Below, one piece after another: positions 8,401 through 16,290 of a DNA stretch of 47,786 nt. Under the pieces are notes generated by a model that saw only the letters and a program-made list of their open reading frames with translations, did no database searches and was not told the DNA's origin. Within the stretch, counting starts at the first letter, position 1, and the number at the start of each line of letters is the position of its first letter. The stretch comes from Bordetella parapertussis. GTDB lineage: Bacteria > Pseudomonadota > Gammaproteobacteria > Burkholderiales > Burkholderiaceae_C. Made by a program: the position numbers and the translations under genes. The DNA lies in contig CAMCNE010000007.1 of assembly GCA_945875935.1 (NCBI GenBank), positions 1 to 47,786 on the forward strand, written 5' to 3'.

Positions 8401-11400
8401 TTGTGCTGGACCCGGCCAAGCCGGGCCAGGCCCACGGCAACGACTTCATCGACGGCGGCGACGGCAACGACACGCTCGAAGGCAATGGCGGTGCCGATGT
8501 GCTGTGGGGTGGTCGGGGCAATGACCTGATATTCGGCGACGAATCGCGGCTGCCCGGCGAGGGCCTGCCTGGCGGCGACTGCATCGGCAACGATGTCATC
8601 GACGCTGGCGAAGGCAACGACACGGCCTTGGGCGGCGGCGGCGATGACTTCATCAGCGCCGGGCTGGGCGCCGACACGCTGTTTGCCGACAACGCCTTTT
8701 CGGACAACCTGCCGTACGCCGGCCGCAGCACCGCAGCGGGCCACGACACGCTGGACGGTGGTGCGGGCAACGACTCGATCTGGGGCGAAGGCGGCAACGA
8801 CGTGCTGCTGGGCGGTGACGGCAACGACCAGCTGGAAGGTGACGGCGCGACCGCCCTGCTGAGATCGGCGCTGCACGGCAACGACGACATCGATGGCGGT
8901 GCGGGCAATGATTCGCTGTGGGGCGGCGGCGGCGCCGACGTGCTGCGCGGCAGTGACGGCAACGACTGGCTGGCCGGCGAAGACCAGCGCACGACATCGG
9001 CCACCACCACCTTGACCGGCGACGACAGCCTGTGGGGCGGCGCGGGGGCTGACACGCTGATCGGCGGGACCGGCAATGACCAACTGTCGGGCGGTGCGGA
9101 TGTCGACATGCTCCACGGTGGCTTTGGCGCCGACACCTACATCTACAACCTGGGCGATGGCTTTGACACCATCGTGGACCTCGGCGGCTCCACCGATGGC
9201 GCCGACGAGCTGCGGCTGGGCGCAGGCATTTCAGCCGACAACCTGAGCTTGCTGCGATCAGGCAGCGATCTCGTTTTCACCTTCGGCCATGCAGGCGATC
9301 AGCTCACGCTGAAGAACTGGGTTTTGGGGCCGACCAGTGGGTACCAGATCGAGATGATCCGTTTTGCTGACGACACGGTCTGGAGCGAGGCCGAAACCAG
9401 CGACGCAGCCCAACAGACCCGGGGCACGGCCGGCAACGACGTCTTGCGCGGTTCGGATCTGTACCGCGACAGGGTGCGTGGTCTGGGCGGCAACGACACT
9501 CTCAGCGGCTCGGGTTACGGCGACACGCTCGACGGCGGCGATGGTGACGACCAGCTCGATGCAGGCGGCAACGGCAGCCTCAATCGCGAGATCACCTACA
9601 TCGGCGGCAAGGGCAACGACACCTTGATCGGCAGCGAATATGGCGACGTGTACATCTTCAACTTGGGCGATGGGGTTGACACCATCACCGACCACGCGGA
9701 TTACGCCAGCGACGGCGAAGACGAGTTGCGCTTTGGAGGGGGCATTGTCTCGAGCGACATGTCGCTGAACCGCTTGGGCGACGACATGGTCTTCAAGCAT
9801 GCGAACGGCAGCGACCAGATCACCGTGGTCAACTGGTTTGCCGATCCCTACAGACGCGACCAGATCGACCGGATCGTTTTCGAAGACGTCACGTGGAGCG
9901 CCGACGACGCCTCGCTGCGCGGCCAGCCGCCCGTCGTGGGCACGTCAGGCAATGACAGGCTGATCGGCACGGCGACTCCGGAACGCATCATCGGAGGTGC
10001 TGGCAACGACACCCTGACGGCCGAGGGCGGCCATGACCAGCTAGAAGGTGGCGATGGCGATGACGTGCTCAACGCGCCCTCCTCAAACTCCACTGCGCCT
10101 TTCTTTAGCGGCTTGACCTTCATGGGTGGCCGGGGCAACGACACCATCGACGGATCGGGCTTCGACGACCTCTACATCTTCAATCTCGGCGATGGCGCGG
10201 ACACCATCACCGAGATGCCTTCGTGGAGCTTCTCAGGCGACGAATTGCGCTTTGGCACCGGCGTGGCTGAAGCCGACATCACACCGTTTCTCTCGGGCCT
10301 GGGCGTGGTGTTCAAGCACACCAACGGTGTCGACCAGGTCACCGTCAAAGGGTGGTTTGACCGAGACCTGAGCACCTATCAAGTCACAACCGTCAGCTTC
10401 ACCGGTAGCATTCAATGGACGGCCTCGGAGATCACGGAGCGACTGCGGTGGAAGTCCGCCACGGGCACCTCTGGCGAAGACCTGCTCATCGGCACCGAAG
10501 CCGCCGATACGCTGCTCGGTCTGGCTGGCGACGACCTGCTGATGGCGAACGGACCTGGCGACCGGCTGGAGGGCGGTGCGGGCAGTGACATTCTGCTGGG
10601 CTTGGCCGGCAGCGAGGGCGTGACCTTCATCGGCGGCGCGGGCAACGACACCGTCACCGGCTCGCAATTCGGTGATCTGTTCCTGTTCAACCTTGGTGAC
10701 GGCGCAGACACCATGACACTGGCTAACCCCGGCAGCGGGCCCGTCGGCAGCATCCTGCGCTTTGGCGCAGGCATCGCCCCGCGCGACATCACCACGCGAC
10801 GAGATGGCAACGACCTGGTGCTGCGGCACCTCAACGGCGCCGATCAGGTCACCCTCAAGAGCTGGTTCGCCGACGCCACCCGAAGCTATCAGACCGAGTT
10901 CGTCGAGTTTGCCAACGGCACGCGCTGGAGCGCCGACTTCCTGACCCAGCGGGTGCTGCGCGTGACGGGCACGGCGGGCGCCGACGCGCTGGTGGGCACG
11001 GCGTTTGTCGACACACTGCTCGGCCTGGCTGGCGACGACACGCTCACCGCCGTGGGCCAGAACGACGTCCTCGACGGGGGCGCTGGCAACGACACGCTGA
11101 CCATGCTAGTCACCGACTACAAGTTCAGTAATCGCGAAATCACCTTCACCGGCGGGCGCGGCAACGACACCTTCTTCAGCTGGCAATCGCTGGATGACCT
11201 TTACCACTTCAAGCTCGGCGACGGCGCGGACACCATCACCGACTTCGACGAGGCGCCCTACTACAACGCCGCGGACGAACTGCGATTCGGCACCGGCATC
11301 GCCGCGGCCGACATCAGCACCCTGCGTGCGGGCAACGACCTGATCCTGCGCCACACCAATCTCACCGACAGGGTCACGGTGACCGGCTGGTTCACCGACG

Positions 11401-12299
11401 CCACTTGGCAGATTGAGCAGGTGAGCTTCATCGACGGCACGCTCTGGCTGGCCGACCAGATCAGCCAGCGCGCGCTGGCCACCGGCACGCCCGGCGATGA
11501 CTTGCTGACAGGCACCGAGCTTGCCAACCTCATCGAAGGGCTGGCTGGCAACGACACGCTGGACGGCGGCGCGGGCAACGACACGCTGATCGGCGGCACT
11601 GGCGACGACACCTACGTCGTCGACAGCGCGCTTGACGTGCTCACCGAAAAAGCCAGCCAGGGCACCGACACCGTTCAATCCAGCCTGAGCTGGACGCTAG
11701 GCGCCAACCTCGAAAACCTGACCCTGACCGGCACCGAAGCCAGCAGCGGCACCGGCAACACGCTGGCCAATGCGCTGCGGGGCAATGCACAGGCCAACCT
11801 GCTGAGCGGACTGGGCGGAAACGACACGCTTGACGGCGGCGTGGGGGCCGACACGCTGCTCGGTGGCGCCGGCGACGACCGCTACGTCGGTGGCCTGGGC
11901 GCCGACACACTCAACGACACGTCGACCACCACGAATGACATCTATGCGTGGGGCCGTGACCAGGGCGCGGATACGCTGAGCGACGCCGGCGGCATCGACC
12001 GGCTCGATGTCCTGCCGGGCGTGACGGAAGATCAGTTGTGGCTGCGGCGAGTGGGGAAAAACCTCGAGCTGTCGGTCATCGGCACGGCCGACAGCCTCAC
12101 GATCAATGGCTGGTACGCCAGCCCAAGCAAGCAGATCGAGAGCTTTCATCTCTCAGACGGCCAGGCGCTTCAGGCCGGTCGTGTGCAACAACTCGTCGAC
12201 GCCATGGCCGCATTTGCACCGCCAAGCGCGGGTCAAACCAGCCTTCCTCAGCCGTATCAGACCGCGCTGCAGCCGGTGATCGCGCCGAACTGGACGTGA
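5439..12299 (+). CDS. Giant RTX protein with lipase-like alpha/beta-hydrolase N-terminus
   Basis: GTG 5439 follows AAGGAG by eight bases and overlaps the preceding stop. The product is 2286 residues. Residues 1 to about 260 look like a class-3 lipase/Mbeg1-type hydrolase: IRGTTD (80-85) as oxyanion-hole strand, GHSLGG with Ser133 as nucleophile, and GNHLID with His223 as probable catalytic His. After a linker come calcium-binding GGxGxDxLx nonapeptides in blocks near residues 468-545, 690-790 and 915-1230. Next are five tandem modules of about 170 residues, each starting (I/L/H)(Y/F)(N/K)LGDG and containing an HCBP-related strand pattern ending FxDxTxW. The last ~120 residues lack dense repeats and probably hold the type I secretion signal. 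There is no N-terminal signal peptide, as expected for type I cargo. Function is probably an extracellular lipase/esterase or adhesin-enzyme; the substrate is unknown. Confidence 0.93.
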   Translation: MNLPTTICTAAELAFAVYATLQLGENSSETIQTADEDMVPALAGSIADRYRVIAILDDTASGAYAAVFEDKLSGARTLAIRGTTDVNDIVADIYLLRGTPASLNPQYAALAARVMQWQTEGIVGASTTVVGHSLGGYLATALKSSADFTFGLAYTFNAPGLGSAAGTLGEFFQGAFNIGVLSSAVYDVRASAGLSLIAGLGQHWGTAVPVEIEAAGGAGLGNHLIDKLTSSLAVMRMWSVLDPTLTVDRANQLIAAASNTSASSLEKSVEATLRLLNGPNVSATIATGDVDALYGNLLALTAQNENGAYTHPAFSTLAGNVRIELSSAALAESARNDFSSLVSLIGLSPLVLSGADAAGQAALDSVLQGAWGDPFSQWQADRDAVAAGLAPDHYSNAWLSDRALLLQTLQDLNTSGQFNSDLLPTDRVLEFKWRDAGNAAQSLLAGRLIDELMVYREALPVQRLAFGGDAAEVLEGTDSQLGDHLYAGGGNDTVQGLSGNDWLEGNAGDDQLDGGSGDDRLFGGAGADTLEGGEGLYNDTLDGGSGDDLYLVGANAGFDSINSSQPGDRLELNGRLLDGGGMLISITGAITTWQDRSTPGETINYSLNAGTHELTIRGANSTVVVKAFEASDLGISVPVDAAGAAAGTTVFADLASGAYSGGWRDGGFDAPAGSAEHLINFNQAQPLAVPAFFNIDTRGGNDWIEGGAGISGVPLHITAGSGNDRIYAGLTQTLTQALATQDAVAASGRSDLLLDGGAGDDSVFGGASDDALFGGNGDDTLVGGAGRDVIFSDGDSGQKLADWRAGVTNQRWVAGDNTASSTLYFNGAARFGRIDYGSGNNGSAVRGETQFYNLYFGLDSVDFTTLSALQGVLLAPEDYLPGWTVSSNGRFDGSDSQLGSHDPQPGLYFNTNRYSGRDVVFAGAGNDLVNAGGGDDYIDAGSGNDVARGYQGDDNIIGGTGNDNLLGDSYSVDSRPADVYLGAEFRTFVLDPAKPGQAHGNDFIDGGDGNDTLEGNGGADVLWGGRGNDLIFGDESRLPGEGLPGGDCIGNDVIDAGEGNDTALGGGGDDFISAGLGADTLFADNAFSDNLPYAGRSTAAGHDTLDGGAGNDSIWGEGGNDVLLGGDGNDQLEGDGATALLRSALHGNDDIDGGAGNDSLWGGGGADVLRGSDGNDWLAGEDQRTTSATTTLTGDDSLWGGAGADTLIGGTGNDQLSGGADVDMLHGGFGADTYIYNLGDGFDTIVDLGGSTDGADELRLGAGISADNLSLLRSGSDLVFTFGHAGDQLTLKNWVLGPTSGYQIEMIRFADDTVWSEAETSDAAQQTRGTAGNDVLRGSDLYRDRVRGLGGNDTLSGSGYGDTLDGGDGDDQLDAGGNGSLNREITYIGGKGNDTLIGSEYGDVYIFNLGDGVDTITDHADYASDGEDELRFGGGIVSSDMSLNRLGDDMVFKHANGSDQITVVNWFADPYRRDQIDRIVFEDVTWSADDASLRGQPPVVGTSGNDRLIGTATPERIIGGAGNDTLTAEGGHDQLEGGDGDDVLNAPSSNSTAPFFSGLTFMGGRGNDTIDGSGFDDLYIFNLGDGADTITEMPSWSFSGDELRFGTGVAEADITPFLSGLGVVFKHTNGVDQVTVKGWFDRDLSTYQVTTVSFTGSIQWTASEITERLRWKSATGTSGEDLLIGTEAADTLLGLAGDDLLMANGPGDRLEGGAGSDILLGLAGSEGVTFIGGAGNDTVTGSQFGDLFLFNLGDGADTMTLANPGSGPVGSILRFGAGIAPRDITTRRDGNDLVLRHLNGADQVTLKSWFADATRSYQTEFVEFANGTRWSADFLTQRVLRVTGTAGADALVGTAFVDTLLGLAGDDTLTAVGQNDVLDGGAGNDTLTMLVTDYKFSNREITFTGGRGNDTFFSWQSLDDLYHFKLGDGADTITDFDEAPYYNAADELRFGTGIAAADISTLRAGNDLILRHTNLTDRVTVTGWFTDATWQIEQVSFIDGTLWLADQISQRALATGTPGDDLLTGTELANLIEGLAGNDTLDGGAGNDTLIGGTGDDTYVVDSALDVLTEKASQGTDTVQSSLSWTLGANLENLTLTGTEASSGTGNTLANALRGNAQANLLSGLGGNDTLDGGVGADTLLGGAGDDRYVGGLGADTLNDTSTTTNDIYAWGRDQGADTLSDAGGIDRLDVLPGVTEDQLWLRRVGKNLELSVIGTADSLTINGWYASPSKQIESFHLSDGQALQAGRVQQLVDAMAAFAPPSAGQTSLPQPYQTALQPVIAPNWT
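9141..11610 (+). repeat. Five tandem ~170-residue RTX/HCBP-related modules
   Basis: The LGDG landmark recurs at nucleotides 9141, 9654, 10176, 10683 and 11205, in frame, giving spacings of 171, 174, 169 and 174 residues. Each unit runs LGDG..DTI, DELR(F/L)G.GI, a strand pair with GxD(L/M)VF, D(Q/R)(V/L/I)T(V/L)..W(F/V), a closing FxDxTxW, then one or two GGxGxD nonapeptides. The units are clearly diverged from each other, so the duplication is not recent. Confidence 0.88.
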
Positions 12300-12703
12300 G
12301 CCGGCTCAAAGAAAACCCTGTCGCCTCGCACCTGTTGACACATTTGCTTACAACCCGCATCGATTGGTTGCTGCAGCGAGCTCAAGCGTTCACACAAACT
12401 GCCGATGATCTCCACATGTTCGCTGAACAACGCCCCGACTGATGTGTCGGGCAACAGCGAACGGACACATTCTTGCGGGCCATGCTCACAGCCATACCGA
12501 TCTTGTCGGTGTGCCCGCAATCGATGGTCAAGTCGCCGACTGAAGTCTGGAGTTCGCACGGACGATGACGCTGGCAATTGCGGGTACGAGCACTGAATTT
12601 CCGGTGACTGAGACGCGCACTGACCCTCTGCCATCGAACCCTTGTGCGACCCCCAGCCACCTCAAAGGTCGGCAAGGGCGTAATCTTTAGCTGTGGGGAA
12701 AAA
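12300..12703 (+). other. Non-coding spacer between the RTX gene and the DUF1800 gene
   Basis: About 400 bases without a convincing gene. Short open frames on both strands show no recognisable protein. The stretch holds two inverted repeats: CCCGAC/GTCGGG at 12434-12451 and a nested hairpin at 12473-12520. A ribosome-binding-like GTGGGGA sits just before ATG 12704. No T-tract terminator for the RTX operon is visible. Confidence 0.6.
12473..12520. other. Nested inverted repeat (possible structured RNA or IS scar)
   Basis: Outer arms TTGCGGGC (12473-12480) and GCCCGCAA (12513-12520) pair perfectly over 8 bp; inside them ACCGA (12496-12500) and TCGGT (12506-12510) form a second hairpin with a TCTTG loop. 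No U-tract follows, so it is not a standard terminator. Its role is unknown. Confidence 0.5.
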
Positions 12704-14839
12704 ATGAAAACCTTGACGAAAACAATCCTGGTGTCGAGTTTGCTGGGCGTGTGGAGCACGACTTGGGCGGCTGAATCCATGGAGCCGGACCAGCCACAGA
12801 CCTTTGTCCTGGATGCTGGCCTGCCAATGGCAGACGACAAGTCATCCCCCGAAGAACTGCTTGAGGCCTTCCCGTCTGAGGCCGGAACCACCTTCACGCT
12901 CGCCGGCATGACTTTTTCGTCCATCCCCTGCGCGATTGAGGGTCAGACCTGCACGCTTCCCAAAGCCGCGAGGGCGGTGTACGGCGCAGACAGGTTCCGC
13001 CTGAGATCGCTGCCAGCAGGTCCGTTCCTTTGCAGTTCCGCCACGTTTGGCAAAGTTGCAACCTCAGCGGCCAAGGCTTGCTACGTTGAGTCGTCGGTCG
13101 CTATGGCGCCTGCGCCTGCACCTGCACCTGCTCCTGCTCCTGCTCCTGCACCTGCACCTGCTCCTGCTCCTGCTCCTGCTCCTGCACCTGCACCTGCTCC
13201 GGCTCCGGCTCCGGCTCCGGCGACCACCTCGGTCAGTCCAGTTGAAGCGTCGCGCTTTCTCGTGCAGGCGAGTTTCGGCCCCAACATGAGCAGCATTTCA
13301 TCGGTGGCACAGTCCGGCCCAGCCGCGTGGATTGAAAATCAGTTCGTGACCCCGCCGATGGACAGCCACTGGGCTTACGTCATGGAACGCAAAGGGCCGC
13401 CTGGATGCAACCCCTGCAGTTCGGAGCACATCAACGCAGTCATGGAAAGTTTCTGGCGGCAAGCCGTTCTCGGCCCTGACCAATTGCGACAGCGCTTGAC
13501 GTTCGCGCTGAGCGAGATATTTGTTGTCAGCACAGTCAATAGTCCGGTCGAGATCCAGAAAGACGCTCACGCCAGTTATCTCGACATGTTGTCTCGTAAC
13601 TCGTTCGGTAATTTCAGAACCTTGCTGGAGCAAGTTGCGACGCATCCAACAATGGGTAAGTATCTGTCCCATATGCGCAATCTGAAGGAAGATCCGACCA
13701 CAGGTCGACTTCCGGATGAAAACTTTGCCCGTGAGCTTATGCAGTTGTTCACAGTCGGGCTTTGGGAACTGAACCCGGATGGATCTCGGAAGAAAAATGC
13801 GAATGGTCAAGATATACCCACCTACTCTCAAGCCGATGTGATGGGAATGGCCAAGGTTTTCACGGGTTGGGGTTGGGGCAATGGTGACTGGAATGCTGGT
13901 TTTATCAAGCCCGCCCCAGCATACGATCCCTACGCGAGGGACTGGAATCATCAGATGATCAACTACGCCCCATACCACAGTACCAGCCAAAAAAGCATTC
14001 TCAAGGGTGTTGTCATTCCGGCAGGCACCAGCGGAGAGCAAAGCCTGAAGATCGCGCTGGACACCCTGTTCAACCACCCGAACGTGGGGCCCTTCATTGG
14101 CAGCCAGTTGATCAAGCGTTTCGTCACCAGCAATCCAAGCCCGGGCTATGTCTCGAGGGTTACAGCAGCCTTCAACAACAACGGCCAAGGTGTGCGCGGC
14201 GACATGAAGGCGGTGATCAAGGCCGTGTTGCTCGACCCAGAGGCTCGTGACGCCTCCAAGCTATCAGATCCGCTTTGGGGCAAGCTCCGTGAGCCCATGA
14301 TCAGGTATGCCAACTTCATGCGTGCCTTTGACGTCAAGTCGACCAGTGGGTATTACAAGATCTGGAATCTTGAAGATTCTGTGTCCAGCATCGGCCAAAA
14401 CCCTCTGCGAGCCCCAAGCGTTTTCAATTGGTTCACCCCGACTTACGCCCCCACCGGCGACGTCATGAATAAAGGTATGGTCGCACCTGAGTTCGCCATA
14501 ACCCACGAAACCACAGTAACAGGCTATGCCAACTTTATTATCGGAGCAGCACAGCGCCAAACTAATTGGTGGAGAGATAACCAAGCTGCAGCGTGGGGGC
14601 CTGTTACCGACTATCTAGGTGCTGACTACAGCGCAGAAATGGCCTTGGCCGCAAACCCTGTGGGGTTGGTCGATCGTCTGAACCTCCTGCTCGCTGCGGG
14701 CCGCATGAGCGGGACCACAAAGCAAGCAATCATTGACGCGATCATCACGATTCCAGCAACTCAGAATTCAGGCTTCAATAGAGTGTCAAGTGCCGTCGCA
14801 CTGACCTTGGTCTCGCCTGATTTCATCGTCCAAAAGTAA
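12704..14839 (+). CDS. DUF1800 family exported protein with Ala-Pro linker
   Basis: Start at ATG 12704 (GGGGA upstream; gives signal peptide MKTLTKTILVSSLLGVWSTTWA); 711 residues. After the signal peptide comes a small Cys-containing domain (SSIPCAIEGQTC...CSSATFG...KACY), a pattern that recurs in bacterial secreted proteins. Then follow 19 Ala-Pro units, and then the DUF1800 domain from about residue 185, with the family-typical PDENFARELMQLFTVGLWEL and DVMGMAKVFTGWGWG. Family knowledge: DUF1800 genes are commonly paired with a DUF1501 gene, as here nine bases downstream; the biochemical activity is not established. Location is probably periplasmic or extracellular. The Pro-rich linker suggests that the N-terminal domain is held away from the main domain, perhaps through cell-wall or matrix material. 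Confidence 0.92.
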   Translation: MKTLTKTILVSSLLGVWSTTWAAESMEPDQPQTFVLDAGLPMADDKSSPEELLEAFPSEAGTTFTLAGMTFSSIPCAIEGQTCTLPKAARAVYGADRFRLRSLPAGPFLCSSATFGKVATSAAKACYVESSVAMAPAPAPAPAPAPAPAPAPAPAPAPAPAPAPAPAPAPAPATTSVSPVEASRFLVQASFGPNMSSISSVAQSGPAAWIENQFVTPPMDSHWAYVMERKGPPGCNPCSSEHINAVMESFWRQAVLGPDQLRQRLTFALSEIFVVSTVNSPVEIQKDAHASYLDMLSRNSFGNFRTLLEQVATHPTMGKYLSHMRNLKEDPTTGRLPDENFARELMQLFTVGLWELNPDGSRKKNANGQDIPTYSQADVMGMAKVFTGWGWGNGDWNAGFIKPAPAYDPYARDWNHQMINYAPYHSTSQKSILKGVVIPAGTSGEQSLKIALDTLFNHPNVGPFIGSQLIKRFVTSNPSPGYVSRVTAAFNNNGQGVRGDMKAVIKAVLLDPEARDASKLSDPLWGKLREPMIRYANFMRAFDVKSTSGYYKIWNLEDSVSSIGQNPLRAPSVFNWFTPTYAPTGDVMNKGMVAPEFAITHETTVTGYANFIIGAAQRQTNWWRDNQAAAWGPVTDYLGADYSAEMALAANPVGLVDRLNLLLAAGRMSGTTKQAIIDAIITIPATQNSGFNRVSSAVALTLVSPDFIVQK
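13106..13219 (+). repeat. Ala-Pro coding hexanucleotide repeat, 19 units
   Basis: 114 bases of GCNCCN units encode 19 consecutive Ala-Pro pairs. The third bases vary in a block pattern (GCACCT, GCTCCT, GCTCCG), which suggests expansion of sub-blocks. Because units are six bases, gain or loss alters linker length without changing frame. Confidence 0.95.
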
Positions 14840-14848
14840 GGGGCCACC

Positions 14849-16219
14849 ATGAAAATCTCCAACAGCTCATCAAGCCGCCGCAGCTTCCTTCGACATGCAT
14901 CCAGACTCGGCGCTCTGGCCGGAACACCCTTCGCAGCCAACCTGCTCGCCATGGGGGCAGCCAGCGCGCAGCAAGCCAGCGACTACAAGGCTCTGGTTTG
15001 CATCTACCTCGGCGGGGGCAACGATCAGTCGAACACGATAGTCCCCGTCAGCGCGACAGAGTACGACCTCTACGCCAAAGGGAGAGGTTCGCTCGCCTTA
15101 CCCGTCTCAGCGCTCAAGCAGATCAATCCCACGGGTTGGACTGGACCTACCCTAGCAATGCACGGATCGCTTAGTGGCTTGAAATCGGTCTTTGATCAGG
15201 GAAAGCTCGCCGTGCTCGCCAATGTGGGGACTCTTTGTGCCCCAACGACCCAAGCTCAGTACAAAAACGGAAGCGTCGCCTTGCCCTTTCAATTGTTTTC
15301 CCACTCGGACCAGGCCGGCGCCTGGCAGACGGGCTTGCCAGACCGGGCTTCGAGCACGGGTTGGATGGGGCGCATTGGGGATCTGACCAACAGCGCATTC
15401 AACACCGGCAGCGGGGTGTCGATCTCGATGTCTGTGGCTGGCAACAACACCATCCAGGTTGGAAACAACACGATCCAGTATCAGGTCACGACCAATGGCG
15501 CGGTCAAGGTGGGCGCCATGAACAACCTGTTCGGCTCGGCTGCCGGCGCTACTGCGCTTCGCAGGCTGATGACGGAGCCACGAACCGGCACACTGATGGA
15601 AGGCGAGTTGAACAAGATTTCGTCGCGTGCCGTCGCGACCGAGTCTTTGGTCACCAGCGCTCTGTCTGGTGTGTCGCTGAGCACCCCCTTCCCGGCAACA
15701 GACATCGGCAAGCAACTGCAAATGGTGGCCCGCTTGATCGGCGCCAGAGGGGGCTTGGCTCAAAAGAGGCAGATCTTTTATGTGCAGATGGGCGGTTACG
15801 ACTTCCACGCAGATATGGTGAATGGCCAGGCGAACAAATTGAAGGACCTTTCCGACGCGATGACAGCGTTTTATCAGGCCACGGTCGCCCTAGGCGTTTC
15901 GGCCAACGTCACCAGTTTCACCGCATCGGACTTTGGCCGAGCCCTGCAAAGCAATGGTCAAGGTGCCGATCACGGATGGGGCGGTCACCACTTCGTCATG
16001 GGCGATGCGGTCTTGGGAAATCGGATCTACGGCCGCTTTCCCACGGTATCGCTGGGAAGTCCGGACGACGCCGGGCAGGGCCGACTGATCCCCACCACCT
16101 CTGTCGATGAGTACGCGGCCACCCTCGCATCCTGGTTTGGTGTGCCAGCCTCGGACTTATCTACCGTCGTGCCCAACATCGGAAGATTCTCGAAACCCAA
16201 TTTGGGGTTCTTGGCCTAA
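14849..16219 (+). CDS. DUF1501 family protein, Tat-type signal
   Basis: 456 residues; ATG 14849 is preceded by AAGGGG. The N-terminus carries a twin-arginine motif (SSRRSFLRHAS) followed by a hydrophobic stretch ending GAASAQQ, so it is probably exported folded, possibly with a bound cofactor or metal. The body begins with YKALVCIYLGGGNDQSN, the usual DUF1501 opening, and contains GGYDFHAD, TSFTASDFGRALQSNG and DHGWGGHHFVMG, a His/Asp-rich region typical of the family, which is distantly related to the alkaline phosphatase/sulfatase fold. It is paired with the DUF1800 gene upstream and likely co-transcribed. Its substrate is unknown. Confidence 0.92.
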   Translation: MKISNSSSSRRSFLRHASRLGALAGTPFAANLLAMGAASAQQASDYKALVCIYLGGGNDQSNTIVPVSATEYDLYAKGRGSLALPVSALKQINPTGWTGPTLAMHGSLSGLKSVFDQGKLAVLANVGTLCAPTTQAQYKNGSVALPFQLFSHSDQAGAWQTGLPDRASSTGWMGRIGDLTNSAFNTGSGVSISMSVAGNNTIQVGNNTIQYQVTTNGAVKVGAMNNLFGSAAGATALRRLMTEPRTGTLMEGELNKISSRAVATESLVTSALSGVSLSTPFPATDIGKQLQMVARLIGARGGLAQKRQIFYVQMGGYDFHADMVNGQANKLKDLSDAMTAFYQATVALGVSANVTSFTASDFGRALQSNGQGADHGWGGHHFVMGDAVLGNRIYGRFPTVSLGSPDDAGQGRLIPTTSVDEYAATLASWFGVPASDLSTVVPNIGRFSKPNLGFLA

Positions 16220-16290
16220 TTTATATTTCAAGGCCTCGCTCTTTGAGTTGGTGAATTTCGCGCTCGAAGCTAAAATAGCGTAGGAACAGC

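Noticed and set aside
6126..9116. Long open frame on the minus strand opposite the RTX repeats
   Set aside because: Produced by the repetitive GGC/GAC codons; its translation is a low-complexity Val/Ala/Arg-rich string without domains.
6841..9130. Repetitive DNA as CRISPR or satellite
   Set aside because: The periodicity is explained by coding of GGxGxDxLx calcium-binding repeats in an intact frame.
12434..12451. CCCGAC/GTCGGG hairpin as terminator of the RTX operon
   Set aside because: It lies 135 bases after the stop codon, has six pairs and lacks a T-tract.
12257..12634. Minus-strand frame after the RTX gene as an IS110-like transposase remnant
   Set aside because: Only a vague helical pattern matches; no catalytic motif or continuous similarity can be named.
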